Notes under the pieces: generated by a model
What the model saw: the letters and a program-made list of their open reading frames with translations, nothing else
Told to the model about the DNA's origin: nothing
Databases searched by the model: none
Position numbers and translations under genes: made by a program
Assembly: GCA_028712795.1 (NCBI GenBank)
Contig: JAQTPT010000038.1
Span: forward strand, 1 to 40,596
DNA from: Methylococcales bacterium
GTDB taxonomy: Bacteria; Pseudomonadota; Gammaproteobacteria; Methylococcales; Methylomonadaceae
Length of the DNA: 40,596 nt
Direction: 5' to 3'
In this document: piece after piece, positions 17,700 through 26,138 of the stretch
Numbering within the stretch: the stretch's first letter is position 1
Layout of the letters: each line of letters opens with the position of its first letter

Positions 17700-18276
17700 A
17701 TATTGACGATTGTCTCAGATTAATTTGCCGTCTAAAGATTTACATGATCCTGAATTCCCCGATCTTATCGCCGACGTAGCGACTCCCGCACATATTAAAC
17801 CCGAATGGATTATGTCGGCAGTTACTGAAGGATCGATTATGAAAGATCCTGATAGCGCGCTGGAAATAATGATTCGGTTGCATGGCATGGGCTAACAGTT
17901 TTTAATTGATGATTTTTGGACAGGTTATTTATCATTTTCTTATCTCTGCAAAATGTCACTGAAAGAGCTCAAAATAGACAAGCCGTTTGTTAAATATCAT
18001 GAACAACGAAACTGACGCGAGCCTTGTTAAAACAGCTATTAATCTGGCACATAGCCTCGGTTTGCAGTTACTGCAGAAGGCGTTGAAAGCAAGGAGATAC
18101 TGGCTAGACTTAGGGATTACGGCTGAGATATGGCGCAAGGTTATTTTCTGAACAAGCCATCATCTGTTATTAATTCCACTCAATGGATGAATGTCTTTCA
18201 ATTGCAGAACTATCCGCGCGACAAATCAAGACGGATGCCTGCGATTAGTTTTTTGTGGCCACTCAGTCTGTTATGA
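17700..18276 (+). pseudogene. EAL-domain phosphodiesterase remnant
   Basis: The translation preserves much of an EAL (cyclic-di-GMP phosphodiesterase) domain in pieces. The first is INLPSKDLHDPEFPDLIAD and PEWIMSAVTEGSIMKDPDSA (17710-17892). An in-frame TAA follows, then FLIDDFWTGYLSFSYL (DDFGTGY with Gly changed to Trp) and LKELKIDKPFV in the same frame. A frameshift gives NNETDASLVKTAINLAHSLG, another gives VTAEGVESKEILARLRDYG, and an in-frame TGA precedes DMAQGYFLNKPSS. The start of the domain with the EAL motif itself is missing. Several independent lesions show long-standing decay. It fills the otherwise empty gap between metZ and the sugar kinase. Confidence 0.88.
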
Positions 18277-18427
18277 GAACACAGACAGCGCTACATGATG
18301 GATTGGAACGAATTTAATGCTCTTTTTTATCCGTATTTTTCAGCCAAATCCGTAGTCTCTGCTTTCTATTGCCCAACTTTTGAGCAGTTACGATTTTTTA
18401 ACCATCTAAATTTTGTCTTATTTTTTC

Positions 18428-19321
18428 ATGACTAATTCCCCGGTTCACATTGACGTCCTTTGCGTGGGTCACGCTTCATACGACCTCGTGTTTTCGGTTG
18501 ACCACCATCCCGCCGAGGATGAAAAAATTGTTGCCGGAGGATTTGTCAGCTGCGGAGGGGGTCCCGCTGCCAATGCCGCCGTGACCGTTGCAAAACTAGG
18601 CTTTAAATCCGCATTTTCCGGCTATCTTGGACAGGATCTTTACGGCGAAAAGCATTATCAGGAACTCGTTGGATTGGGTGTTAATGCAGACCTCATTAGT
18701 CGCGGCACCTCCCCTACCCCGCTGTCCACGGTATTAGTCAAACCGGACGGAAAACGGGCACTGATCAATTACAAAGGAGATACAAGAGCGCTAGCTTCGG
18801 GGACTATTGATTTTTCTTCTATCATGCCCAAAGCCGTTTTGTTCGATGGTCACGAACCTTTTTTATCCCTATCCCTGCTTGAACGCGCACAAAAAGAAGG
18901 GATTGCCACTATACTGGATGCCGGTTCCGTGCACAGCGGAACACTCGCTTTAATGGAAAAAGTGGATTATCTGGTGTGTTCCGAAAAATTTGCCTGCCAA
19001 TTGACGGGGGATGAAGAAACTGCCTTGACCCGATTAGCGGAAGTTTCACCAACTGTCGTCATCACCCTGGGCGAAAGAGGCCTGATTTGGCAACGCGGGT
19101 CAGAACGAGGCGCGTTATCGGCTTTTCCTGTCAATGCCATTGATACGACGGGTGCAGGCGATGCTTTTCATGGCGCGTTTGCAGCTGCGGTTTCCTCACG
19201 CATTAATTGGCTTGATAGTTTGCGATACGCAAGCGCCGCCGGAGCGCTGTGCTGCACAAAAATAGGGGCCCGTTCAGGGCTACCTTCAAAAGAAGAGCTC
19301 CTGGCGCTGTTGGGGACTTGA
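18428..19321 (+). CDS. PfkB-family carbohydrate kinase
   Basis: A 297-residue ribokinase-fold enzyme that phosphorylates a sugar or nucleoside with ATP; the substrate cannot be read. FVSCGGGPAANAAVTVAKLG near residues 38-57 is the N-terminal PfkB signature. DTTGAGDAFHGAFAA near 239 is the C-terminal signature with the catalytic Asp and anion hole. I chose the ATG at 18428; an in-frame TTG at 18413 would add five residues. Neither has a clear ribosome site. It stands alone between the EAL remnant and clpB. Confidence 0.85.
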   Translation: MTNSPVHIDVLCVGHASYDLVFSVDHHPAEDEKIVAGGFVSCGGGPAANAAVTVAKLGFKSAFSGYLGQDLYGEKHYQELVGLGVNADLISRGTSPTPLSTVLVKPDGKRALINYKGDTRALASGTIDFSSIMPKAVLFDGHEPFLSLSLLERAQKEGIATILDAGSVHSGTLALMEKVDYLVCSEKFACQLTGDEETALTRLAEVSPTVVITLGERGLIWQRGSERGALSAFPVNAIDTTGAGDAFHGAFAAAVSSRINWLDSLRYASAAGALCCTKIGARSGLPSKEELLALLGT

Positions 19322-19473
19322 AAAATAGCCGTTCACCGGTCAATTAGGATCTACCCAGACACAATGCTTAGGACAAACGGTTAAGTCTGCCTCATTGCCC
19401 AGTAGCCATATTCTATAACTTCAACCATGAGCAACCTTATTGTTTGGATTTTAAATACAAAAGCAAAAGCCCG

Positions 19474-19502
19474 CTTGAAAAGCGTCCGCTCCGGCCTCAT
19501 AT
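19474..19502 (+). promoter_or_regulatory. sigma-32 (RpoH) heat-shock promoter of clpB
   Basis: CTTGAAA at 19474-19480 is a perfect sigma-32 -35 element. After 14 bases comes CCTCATAT at 19495-19502, which differs from the CCCCATNT -10 consensus at one position. The spacing is within the 13-17 base range. Transcription would start near 19509, about 30 bases before the clpB ATG. This is what is expected for a disaggregase gene. Confidence 0.8.
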
Positions 19503-19539
19503 TGTCAATAACTTAAAAACTTTTTAAAAGGTAAGAACC

Positions 19540-22116
19540 ATGCGGATGGACAAATTAACCAGCAAGTTTCAATCAGCATTGGCTGATGCACAAAGTCTGG
19601 CCTTGGGAAAAGACCACCAGTTTATTGAACCCGTCCATCTTATGATCGCCTTACTCGATCAGGAAGGCGGCAGCATCAAGCCTTTGCTTGCCCAGATTAG
19701 CGTTAATACGCAAATGCTCCGCACGGAACTACTTATGGAGCTAGCGCGTATCGCCACCGTCAGCGGCTCGGGCGGCGATGTCCAAATCTCGAACGAACTG
19801 TCCAGGCTGCTGAACTTAACCGATAAACTGGCCCAAAAGCGGAATGACACCTTCATCTCCAGCGAGCTGTTTCTATTAGCCGCTTGTGAGGAAAAAGGTG
19901 TTTTAAATGATCTGCTCAAAAAAGCCGGCGTCATCAAGAAGAATGTCGAAATAGCGATAGAAAAAATGCGCGGTGGTCAGGTGGTCGATGACGCGAATGC
20001 TGAAGACCAACGTCAAGCCTTGAATAAATACACTATCAACATGACAGAGCGCGCGGCGCAAGGCAAACTTGATCCCGTTATCGGCAGGGATGATGAAATT
20101 CGCCGCACTATTCAAGTGTTGCAACGGCGCACTAAAAACAACCCCGTGCTGATCGGCGAACCCGGCGTAGGCAAAACAGCCATTGTTGAAGGCCTGTCGC
20201 AACGCATTGTTAATGGCGAAGTGCCGGAAGGCATTAAAGGCAAACAAGTGTTGGCTTTGGATATGGCGGCATTAATCGCCGGCGCCAAATTTCGCGGTGA
20301 GTTTGAAGAACGCCTGAAAGCCGTTTTAAATGATCTTGCCAAACAGGAAGGTCAGGTAATCCTGTTTATTGATGAACTGCATACCATGGTGGGCGCAGGC
20401 AAGGCAGAAGGCGCAATGGATGCGGGCAACATGTTAAAGCCCGCCCTGGCGCGTGGCGAATTGCATTGCGTAGGCGCGACCACGCTGGACGAGTATCGTA
20501 AATATGTTGAAAAAGATGCCGCCCTGGAACGCCGCTTTCAAAAGGTATTGGTCGATGAACCTTCCGTTGAAGACACCATTGCTATTCTGCGTGGCTTGAA
20601 AGAAAAATACGAAGTGCATCACGGTGTCGATATTACCGACCCAGCCATTGTTGCAGCGGCGACTTTATCTTACCGTTACATTGCTGACCGGCAGTTGCCG
20701 GATAAAGCCATTGATTTGATAGATGAAGCGGCCAGCCGCATCCGTATGGAAATTGATTCCAAGCCGGAAGAGATGGATAGGTTATACAGGCGGTTGATCC
20801 AACTGAAAATTGAACAGGTGGCGCTGAAAAAAGAACAGGATCCCGCTTCCAAAAAACGCCTGGAAATTCTGGAAGAGGAAATTGCCGAACTGGAAAAAGA
20901 GTATTCTGAGCTGGAAGAAATCTGGAAAGCGGAAAAAGCCTCATTGCAAGGCTCAGCATCCATTAAGGAAAAACTGGAGCATGCCAGAACGGAACTGGAA
21001 GTTGCAAGCCGATCCAATGATTTGGCGCGCATGTCAGAGTTGCAGTACGGCATTATTCCCGCGCTGGAAAAACAACTGACCATGGCGGCACCGACTGAAA
21101 CCCAAAAAATGACCTTATTGCGTAATAAAGTCACCGAAGAAGAAATTGCCGAAGTCGTCTCAAAATGGACGGGAATACCCGTTTCTAAAATGATGGAGGG
21201 CGAACGCGACAAATTATTGCGCATGGAAGAATACTTAGGTAATCGGGTCGTCGGCCAGAATGAAGCGCTTAGAGCCGTCAGCAATGCTATACGCCGGTCC
21301 AGGGCCGGATTATCGGACCCCAATCGCCCCAATGGTTCATTTTTATTCCTGGGCCCTACCGGCGTGGGTAAAACTGAATTGTGCAAAGCCCTGGCGGAAT
21401 TTTTGTTTGATACAGTCGATGCGATGGTGCGTATTGATATGTCCGAGTTTATGGAAAAGCATTCTGTCGCCCGTCTGATTGGCGCGCCTCCAGGATATGT
21501 CGGTTATGAAGAAGGCGGATATTTAACCGAGCTGGTCAGGCGTAAACCTTATTCGGTTATTTTGATGGATGAAATCGAAAAAGCGCATCCTGATGTCTTC
21601 AATGTTTTGCTGCAAGTTTTGGACGATGGCCGCTTGACCGATGGACAAGGCAGAACTGTTGATTTTAGAAATACGGTTATCGTGATGACTTCAAACCTGG
21701 GGTCGGACATCATTCAGGAGCTGGCAGGCGAAGCGCTTTATCCTGTCATGAAAGCGGCTGTGATGGAAAAAGTCAGCCAGAATTTTAGACCGGAATTTAT
21801 CAATCGTATCGACGAGGCCGTGGTCTTTCATCCATTAGGACGCGAACAAATCAGAGCCATCTCTGCAATTCAAATTGGGCTACTCCGTAAACGGCTCCTG
21901 GACAGGGAAATCGGTTTTGAAATCACCGACGAGGCGCTGGATTTGTTAGGCGAGGCAGGATTTGATCCTGTTTACGGCGCCAGACCGATGAAACGAGCCA
22001 TACAGCAGCAACTGGAAAATCCGTTGGCGCAAGAAATACTGACAGGTAATTTTGCAGCGGGCGACACTATCAAAGTGGATATTGATAAAGAGGGGTTACG
22101 GTTTTTAAAAGATTGA
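19540..22116 (+). CDS. clpB: ATP-dependent disaggregase ClpB
   Basis: ClpB is a hexameric AAA+ machine that, with DnaK, pulls proteins out of aggregates after heat stress. All 858 residues are present, the usual length. An N-terminal Clp repeat domain (1-145) precedes AAA module 1, with Walker [15 protein letters not shown] near 206 and Walker B LFIDELH near 275. The coiled-coil M-domain (about 410-525) follows. AAA module 2 has [16 protein letters not shown] near 604 and [15 protein letters not shown], and a C-terminal domain ends the protein. [11 protein letters not shown] matches the family start, and AAGGT precedes it. A sigma-32-type promoter lies directly upstream. Confidence 0.97.
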   Translation: MRMDKLTSKFQSALADAQSLALGKDHQFIEPVHLMIALLDQEGGSIKPLLAQISVNTQMLRTELLMELARIATVSGSGGDVQISNELSRLLNLTDKLAQKRNDTFISSELFLLAACEEKGVLNDLLKKAGVIKKNVEIAIEKMRGGQVVDDANAEDQRQALNKYTINMTERAAQGKLDPVIGRDDEIRRTIQVLQRRTKNNPVLIGEPGVGKTAIVEGLSQRIVNGEVPEGIKGKQVLALDMAALIAGAKFRGEFEERLKAVLNDLAKQEGQVILFIDELHTMVGAGKAEGAMDAGNMLKPALARGELHCVGATTLDEYRKYVEKDAALERRFQKVLVDEPSVEDTIAILRGLKEKYEVHHGVDITDPAIVAAATLSYRYIADRQLPDKAIDLIDEAASRIRMEIDSKPEEMDRLYRRLIQLKIEQVALKKEQDPASKKRLEILEEEIAELEKEYSELEEIWKAEKASLQGSASIKEKLEHARTELEVASRSNDLARMSELQYGIIPALEKQLTMAAPTETQKMTLLRNKVTEEEIAEVVSKWTGIPVSKMMEGERDKLLRMEEYLGNRVVGQNEALRAVSNAIRRSRAGLSDPNRPNGSFLFLGPTGVGKTELCKALAEFLFDTVDAMVRIDMSEFMEKHSVARLIGAPPGYVGYEEGGYLTELVRRKPYSVILMDEIEKAHPDVFNVLLQVLDDGRLTDGQGRTVDFRNTVIVMTSNLGSDIIQELAGEALYPVMKAAVMEKVSQNFRPEFINRIDEAVVFHPLGREQIRAISAIQIGLLRKRLLDREIGFEITDEALDLLGEAGFDPVYGARPMKRAIQQQLENPLAQEILTGNFAAGDTIKVDIDKEGLRFLKD

Positions 22117-22186
22117 GGCTGTAAATAAATGTTATATACGATGCAGTGGGTTGCTTTTTAGATGTTTTTATTTCATGCGTCAGGGC

Positions 22187-22454
22187 GAGGACAATTATGC
22201 CTTCCATGCGGCGCAATACACGGCTATCGCCTATTGCGCCTTACCGGGTTACCGTGTATCTTACAGGTTACGGGTTTTCGTAGGGTACGCATTGCGTACC
22301 TTTAATCAAAGCGTTCCTATAAATCAAGCCCTCAAAAGGTACGCGGTGCGTACCCTATCTGGCTAACATTGTTTGAGATGGCGGCCTAATGGTGCATACG
22401 TAAGGTGGAACCGAGATGCGTTCCACCTTACGTAGGGCGGGTTGAGTATCCGCC
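22187..22454. repeat. cluster of REP-like palindromes downstream of clpB
   Basis: The gap 22117-22534 holds no gene but has five palindromic units. (1) 22210-22240 is GGCGCAATA...TATTGCGCC, a copy of the family that brackets the RAYT gene. (2) 22280-22300 opens GTAGGGTACGC. (3) 22339-22358 is the same type in the opposite direction. (4) 22400-22431 has 12-bp arms GTAAGGTGGAAC. (5) 22432-22454 is GTAGGGCGG...CCGCC. Units 2 and 3 form an inverted pair like a BIME. GTAG or ATAG heads are typical of REP sequences mobilised by RAYT proteins. Confidence 0.75.
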
Positions 22455-22534
22455 GTACGGCCGTGAAATTATGCATGACGGCTTAACCAACACTAAACGG
22501 GAATATTAATTTTTAGCATATGAAATTAAGTGCG

Positions 22535-22969
22535 TTACTTATTTTTAGTCAATACAAAAGCCTTAATCAACGCCGCCGTAGGAATAGCGGCTATACCGGC
22601 GGCAAGCCAATCATGTCCGTTAAGCCCAAGATAAACTGCTGCCCCGATACAGCACAAACAAACCAAAAATCCGGCAATCTGACCTATCATATCGCTTCGA
22701 AAGATTGCCTTTGTCTGTCGCTCGTTTATTTGCGCCTGTGCTACTTGCGAAGCAATATTTGCTTCGATGGCCTTGACTTCAAGACTTCTGCGATGATTGG
22801 ATTCTTGCTCGGCTAATGCAATAAGCCTTGCAGCAGCACCGGGAACAATTTCGTCAATGCCACGCAATATTTCTGGTGGAGGAACTGCACCTTGATAATG
22901 GGTAACTGTTTGTGTTGCAGCAACAGCCTGATGATTAGCTTGTCGTTTTTGAGGTGTATTCTTCGCCAT
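22535..22969 (-). CDS. DUF2335-like membrane protein
   Basis: A 144-residue protein. After a basic N-terminus, HYQGAVPPPEILRGIDEIVPG (about residues 24-44) and ALAEQESNHRR match the pattern of DUF2335 proteins, whose function is unknown. A helical region (about 45-90) leads to two membrane segments (about 95-114 and 120-139) and a short basic tail. The gene begins inside the preceding small ORF (35-bp overlap), so the pair is probably translated together. Genes of this type often sit in accessory or phage-like regions, consistent with the repeats and transposase nearby. Confidence 0.75.
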   Translation of the reverse strand: MAKNTPQKRQANHQAVAATQTVTHYQGAVPPPEILRGIDEIVPGAAARLIALAEQESNHRRSLEVKAIEANIASQVAQAQINERQTKAIFRSDMIGQIAGFLVCLCCIGAAVYLGLNGHDWLAAGIAAIPTAALIKAFVLTKNK

Positions 22970-23183
22970 GATGCTCGATTACATTACGCAAATCAGTTCC
23001 GATTGCCTTCCAATCATTTTCCATTGCCTCTCCTATCTCGATAGACTGAATGGTAACTTGAGGGATCGGGTCTATATTTGGCGCTTGAAAATGACCAAAC
23101 AACATGACAGGAGCAGCAAGTCCTTTTTCAAATCCACGCAAGAAAGCCTCTCTTTTAGTGTTTGAAAAATTGATGATTACCAT
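22935..23183 (-). CDS. small protein upstream of and overlapping the DUF2335 gene, 82 aa
   Basis: I do not recognise the family. The 82-residue protein is soluble and mixed in composition. It begins MVIINFSNTKREAFLRGFEK, has an Ala/Pro/Phe-rich centre and ends in an acidic helix (AMENDWKAIGTDLRNVIEHH). No metal motif or membrane segment is seen. The 35-bp overlap with the DUF2335 gene in a different frame is the strongest sign that it is real. The two products may act together. Confidence 0.55.
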   Translation of the reverse strand: MVIINFSNTKREAFLRGFEKGLAAPVMLFGHFQAPNIDPIPQVTIQSIEIGEAMENDWKAIGTDLRNVIEHHGEEYTSKTTS

Positions 23184-23324
23184 ATTTGATGTTCTCTTGA
23201 TGCTTTGTGCTTAGATACTTAGGAATATCTTTTTCGAATTGAACTTTAACAAAAAGTTAAGTTTAAAGCAAAAAAATATCAATTTATCGCCAGCTAATTT
23301 TGCCATTACAGCCTAACCAAAAGC

Positions 23325-23381
23325 AGACACCTTTAAGGTGTCTATTAATTTTCAAGTGCCGGTGTATAACGCCACACCGGC
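23325..23381. repeat. two tandem hairpins in the intergenic gap
   Basis: AGACACC and GGTGTCT flank TTTAA at 23325-23343. GCCGGTGT (23358-23365) and ACACCGGC (23374-23381) form a second 8-bp stem. Neither is followed by a T-run. They lie in the gene-free stretch 23184-23609, which otherwise holds a dispersed repeat (23467-23550), a REP copy (23573-23601) and nothing else I can support. Confidence 0.5.
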
Positions 23382-23466
23382 AATCTGTTGAGTTGGAGAC
23401 TAACCTGTTTTAATTTTGATAGCAACCTTATATATGCAAATTAACAATACCCCCCAAACCCCTATT

Positions 23467-23550
23467 CCGTCAGGCGGATTCACATTAGGCAATCCGCCAT
23501 GAACAAAGCTTTGAACTTGAACCCCTTGCCCCTCGCCAGGACTTTTTCAA
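23467..23550 (-). repeat. dispersed repeat, copy 1 (partner at 35683-35758)
   Basis: Read on the minus strand this stretch aligns with plus-strand 35683-35758. The shared landmarks come in the same order: AAAAGTCC, GGTTCAA, then TCATGGCGGATTG, CTAA and GAATCCG, with a small deletion between them. This copy contains a GGCGGATT/AATCCGCC hairpin. The element is non-coding and its origin is unknown. Confidence 0.6.
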
Positions 23551-23572
23551 CTCAATAAGTTGCAATACATAG

Positions 23573-23601
23573 GGCGCAATTGGCGATAGCCGTATTGCGC
23601 C
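23573..23601. repeat. REP-like palindrome at the 3' end of the RAYT gene
   Basis: GGCGCAATTGGCGATAGCCG continuing to TATTGCGCC is a 29-base imperfect palindrome with an ATAG head. It ends nine bases from the ancestral stop codon of the RAYT gene. The partner copy lies at 24217-24245 on the other side of the gene; further copies are at 22210-22240 and 37694-37722. Confidence 0.8.
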
Positions 23602-23609
23602 GCATGAGT

Positions 23610-24146
23610 TCAACGACGTTCCCCTTCAACATCAAGCAAGAGTATTGAAGTTGCCCAGTCAATCGAATAAAGCCCTCTTGCCACATCCCGGTGAAATGTC
23701 GAATAAGGTCAATCCGCCACCTGTTTAACCAAGCCATGTTTTAGCGGGTTGATATGGCAATAATCGACATGCGCCGCATAATCGGCATCATCAACAATCG
23801 TATGCTCACAAAATCGCCGTTGCCAAATTCCTCGCTCGCCTCGGGCAACACGGACGACGGAGGGCCGTTCGATCATGGGCATTGCCTTGGAGAACGTTTG
23901 TTTAATGACTCGCCAGCGGTTGGAATTATCATCATCGGCACCAGGTAGTGTCCAAATACAATGCAAGTGGTCAGGAAGAACCACCCAAGAATCAATGTAA
24001 AAAGGCCAGCATTTACGGGTTTCTTTGACTGCTTGCCGAAGGACATCAATATGGCGGATCAGTAGGTCATTAGGATACCTCTCCAACAGATTGACGGTAA
24101 AAAAATAAGTGCCGCCTGGAATGCGGTAACGGCGATAGTCAGGCAT
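23610..24146 (-). pseudogene. REP-associated tyrosine transposase (RAYT) interrupted by TGA
   Basis: RAYT proteins are IS200/IS605-related Y1-HUH nucleases that process REP palindromes. The frame begins MPDYRRYRIPGGTYFFTVNL with a GAGG ribosome site. It has the HUH-type motif VVLPDHLHCIWTLP, GERGIWQRRFCEHTI and YCHINPLKHGLV, the region expected to hold the catalytic tyrosine. Translation stops after 145 residues at a TGA (23709-23711), exactly where the family has a conserved Trp (VADWPYSTFHR). Reading through gives PYSTFHRDVARGLYSIDWAT and a natural TGA at 23610-23612, for a normal length of about 178 residues. One TGG to TGA change explains the break. Catalytic motifs remain in the shortened product, so residual activity cannot be excluded. 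Confidence 0.88.
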
Positions 24147-24216
24147 TGTTAATCCTCATTACCCCCAAATTGTAACAAAGAAACAAAGTAGAGGAGGAGA
24201 ATTATGCCTTTCATGC

Positions 24217-24245
24217 GGCGCAATACGGCTATCGCCTATTGCGCC
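24217..24245. repeat. REP-like palindrome upstream of the RAYT and inside the ferredoxin 3' end
   Basis: GGCGCAATACGGCTATCGCC continuing to TATTGCGCC is the inverted partner of 23573-23601. Sequence similarity to the copy near 22187-22250 extends about 25 bases to the left (GAGGA-AATTATGCCTT-CATGC). The ferredoxin stop codon lies within this repeat. Confidence 0.8.
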
Positions 24246-24562
24246 TTACGGGTTGATTTGCAACTATCCGACTGAGATTGTTCGGTTTTTTTTATTTTGG
24301 TAATTGTTGGCCACAGCGCTGAAAATTTACGGTTTATTGCCGCCCATTTTTCTGCCCTTTGTTTTCCCGCATTGTCCGAGGCTAATTCTCCAACCGTAAA
24401 TATAGCACCCACTGGACACTCCGGTATGCATGCAGTACACCGGACGCACTCGTCTGGATTTATCACCAGCATAGTTTTGCCTTCCCGGAAAGCATCAGCC
24501 GGGCACACATCGACACAATCGGTATATTTGCATTTGCCGCAATTTTCCGTGACGATAACCAT
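24236..24562 (-). CDS. fdxA: FdxA-type seven-iron ferredoxin
   Basis: A 108-residue electron carrier. Cysteines at 8, 11, 16, 20, 39, 42, 45 and 49 follow the Azotobacter FdI pattern: Cys8, 16 and 49 for a [3Fe-4S] cluster, Cys20, 39, 42 and 45 for a [4Fe-4S] cluster, and Cys11 free. The position of free Cys24 of FdI is Ala here. [18 protein letters not shown] and INPDECVRC are the cluster-binding stretches. An in-frame ATG at 24649 lies inside an 83-bp repeat and would add 29 unrelated residues; the ATG at 24562 matches the family start. The last six codons and the stop (STRKAQ*) are read from a REP palindrome, so the native C-terminus has been replaced. Confidence 0.85.
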   Translation of the reverse strand: MVIVTENCGKCKYTDCVDVCPADAFREGKTMLVINPDECVRCTACIPECPVGAIFTVGELASDNAGKQRAEKWAAINRKFSALWPTITKIKKTEQSQSDSCKSTRKAQ

Positions 24563-24611
24563 TGAATCTATTGGCCTGGGCTTTGGATTGAAGATTTGTC
24601 TTTTTAGCAGC

Positions 24612-24694
24612 GTAGGTTGGGTTGCGCTTTTTGCAACCCAACATTTCACGCGCCAATGTGTTGGGTTAACGATAAAGCTGTTAACCCAACCTAC
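24612..24694. repeat. 83-bp compound palindrome, copy 1
   Basis: The outer arms GTAGGTTGGGTT and AACCCAACCTAC frame two stem-loops. Stem 1 is GTTGGGTTGC/GCAACCCAAC with a CTTTTT-type loop. Stem 2 is GTTGGGTTAAC/GTTAACCCAAC with loop GATAAAGCT. An inverted, nearly identical copy of the same 83-bp length is at 35776-35858. The end of the transporter gene (last codons and TAA) lies inside it. Confidence 0.9.
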
Positions 24695-26138
24695 TCAAAT
24701 CCGGTTGTATCGTTTTTTCCCGCATACGCCAGACTGGATAAATGGCCAATAAGAATACGCCTGCCAGCACGGTAAAACCGTTGCTGAACGCCGCATCATG
24801 AGCCTTTAACGTTGTCTGCCCCAGTTGAATTCCACGTAAACTCAGCCAATCAAGCAGGATCGACAGCACGTTGACGCCGATTGCGCCACCCAACTGGCGG
24901 AAAAAATTTACGGCCCCGGACGCCTGTGAGAGATGCTCAGATGCCACCGCTTTAAGCGCCCCCATATTCAGGGAAGGAATTGTCAACCCCAGGCCAATAC
25001 GGTCATTCACGATCCACGTTGCCATGGCAAGAAAGGATGCATGACTTCCTGTGGAAGCCAGGAGCAGAAAGGAGGTGGCAAAACATACCAGGCCAATGAG
25101 CACCAGCCAATGCGCCGGAAAGCGATCCATCAAATAGCCTGCCAGGGAAATGCTCAAAGCCAGTGAGATGCCTCCCGGCAGCAGCAACATGCCGGATTGT
25201 CCGGCATCGTAATGGATTACCGTCTGGACAAACAATGGGATAAGGTAGGTCGAGCCATACAACCCGATACCATAGATAAAAGCCACAACCGTCGCTGCGG
25301 CAAAGCGGGTAGTCATCAACAGCTTGAGATTCAGCAACGGGTGCGTCAGTTTCGATTCGAGCACGACAAAACCAACCGCGAGGCTCAATGTCACGGCCAG
25401 ACGCACAAGAAAACCAATGGACAGCCAGCCCTGTTTATGGCCGGCCGCGAAACCCATTAACAGACTGGCCAGAAACAGGGCGAGCAGAAGACAGCCGAAC
25501 CAGTCAAAAGGCCGGCGTTGATGCGAAGCCTCCCGGCCCGGCAAATAACGCGAACTTAACAGCGCACTCAACGTGCAGACAGGCACTGTTACGAAAAAAA
25601 TGGCTCGCCAGCTAAACACATCAACCAGATAACCGCCGACCGCTGGACCCAAAGCAGGAGCCAGCACTACGCCCAAGCCGAAAATAGACATCGCCTTGCC
25701 GCGCTCGGATTCCGGAAAAACACGATAAATGGCGACCATGCCGAGCGGCTGAATAAGTCCGGCAATCGCTCCCTGAAGAATTCGGGCAACAATGAGCAGG
25801 GCGCTGTTATCGGCGAGACCGCCCAGCAGGGAAGAAAAAACAAACAGGGTAAGGGCAATCATATAAGTGCGGCGGTGACCGAAGGCCTCTTCAAACCAGG
25901 AAGCCAGCAACATGGTCGCCGCCATCGCGCCGAGAAAACCGGTCGATAACCATTGCGCCGTATCCTGGCTCATTGCGAAGTGGCGCATAATCGAAGGAAT
26001 GGCGACATTGATGATAGTCGCTTCAACCACCATGGCCGACGTTGCCAAAATAACCGTCAGGGTGACGAACCAGCGATAGCGTTTACTTAGGCGATTTCCG
26101 GCAAAGAATATACCCAACTTGCTAGTCTTTTTGCCCAT
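24681..26138 (-). CDS. DHA2-family (EmrB/QacA-type) MFS drug exporter
   Basis: A 485-residue inner-membrane proton-driven exporter with about 14 membrane helices. [11 protein letters not shown] in the first helix region, the loop 2-3 motif [14 protein letters not shown] and the motif C-like [20 protein letters not shown] are typical of EmrB/QacA proteins. The substrate is unknown; no EmrA-type adaptor adjoins it. Both gene ends are unusual. The first codons ([17 protein letters not shown]) lie in a large hairpin element, no ribosome site is visible and the true start is uncertain; a farther ATG at 26216 also lies in the element. The last codons (SRLG*) belong to the 83-bp repeat. Confidence 0.85.
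   Translation of the reverse strand: MGKKTSKLGIFFAGNRLSKRYRWFVTLTVILATSAMVVEATIINVAIPSIMRHFAMSQDTAQWLSTGFLGAMAATMLLASWFEEAFGHRRTYMIALTLFVFSSLLGGLADNSALLIVARILQGAIAGLIQPLGMVAIYRVFPESERGKAMSIFGLGVVLAPALGPAVGGYLVDVFSWRAIFFVTVPVCTLSALLSSRYLPGREASHQRRPFDWFGCLLLALFLASLLMGFAAGHKQGWLSIGFLVRLAVTLSLAVGFVVLESKLTHPLLNLKLLMTTRFAAATVVAFIYGIGLYGSTYLIPLFVQTVIHYDAGQSGMLLLPGGISLALSISLAGYLMDRFPAHWLVLIGLVCFATSFLLLASTGSHASFLAMATWIVNDRIGLGLTIPSLNMGALKAVASEHLSQASGAVNFFRQLGGAIGVNVLSILLDWLSLRGIQLGQTTLKAHDAAFSNGFTVLAGVFLLAIYPVWRMREKTIQPDLSRLG

Noticed and set aside
22187..22454. CRISPR array
   Set aside because: The repeats are palindromes of different families with irregular spacing and no uniform spacers, and no cas gene is present.
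23552..23737. 61-residue minus-strand ORF overlapping the RAYT end
   Set aside because: It is an out-of-frame reading of the RAYT 3' end and the adjoining REP.
3111..24146. TGA recoding (as Trp or selenocysteine) suggested by in-frame TGA in three damaged genes
   Set aside because: Intact genes such as the dehydrogenase (1511) and pfkB-like kinase (18428) use TGA as a normal stop. Two of the three genes carry other lesions, and the TGA replaces different residue types.
24563..24649. N-terminal extension of the ferredoxin to the ATG at 24649
   Set aside because: The added 29 residues are partly encoded by the 83-bp palindrome, and family conservation begins at the ATG 24562.
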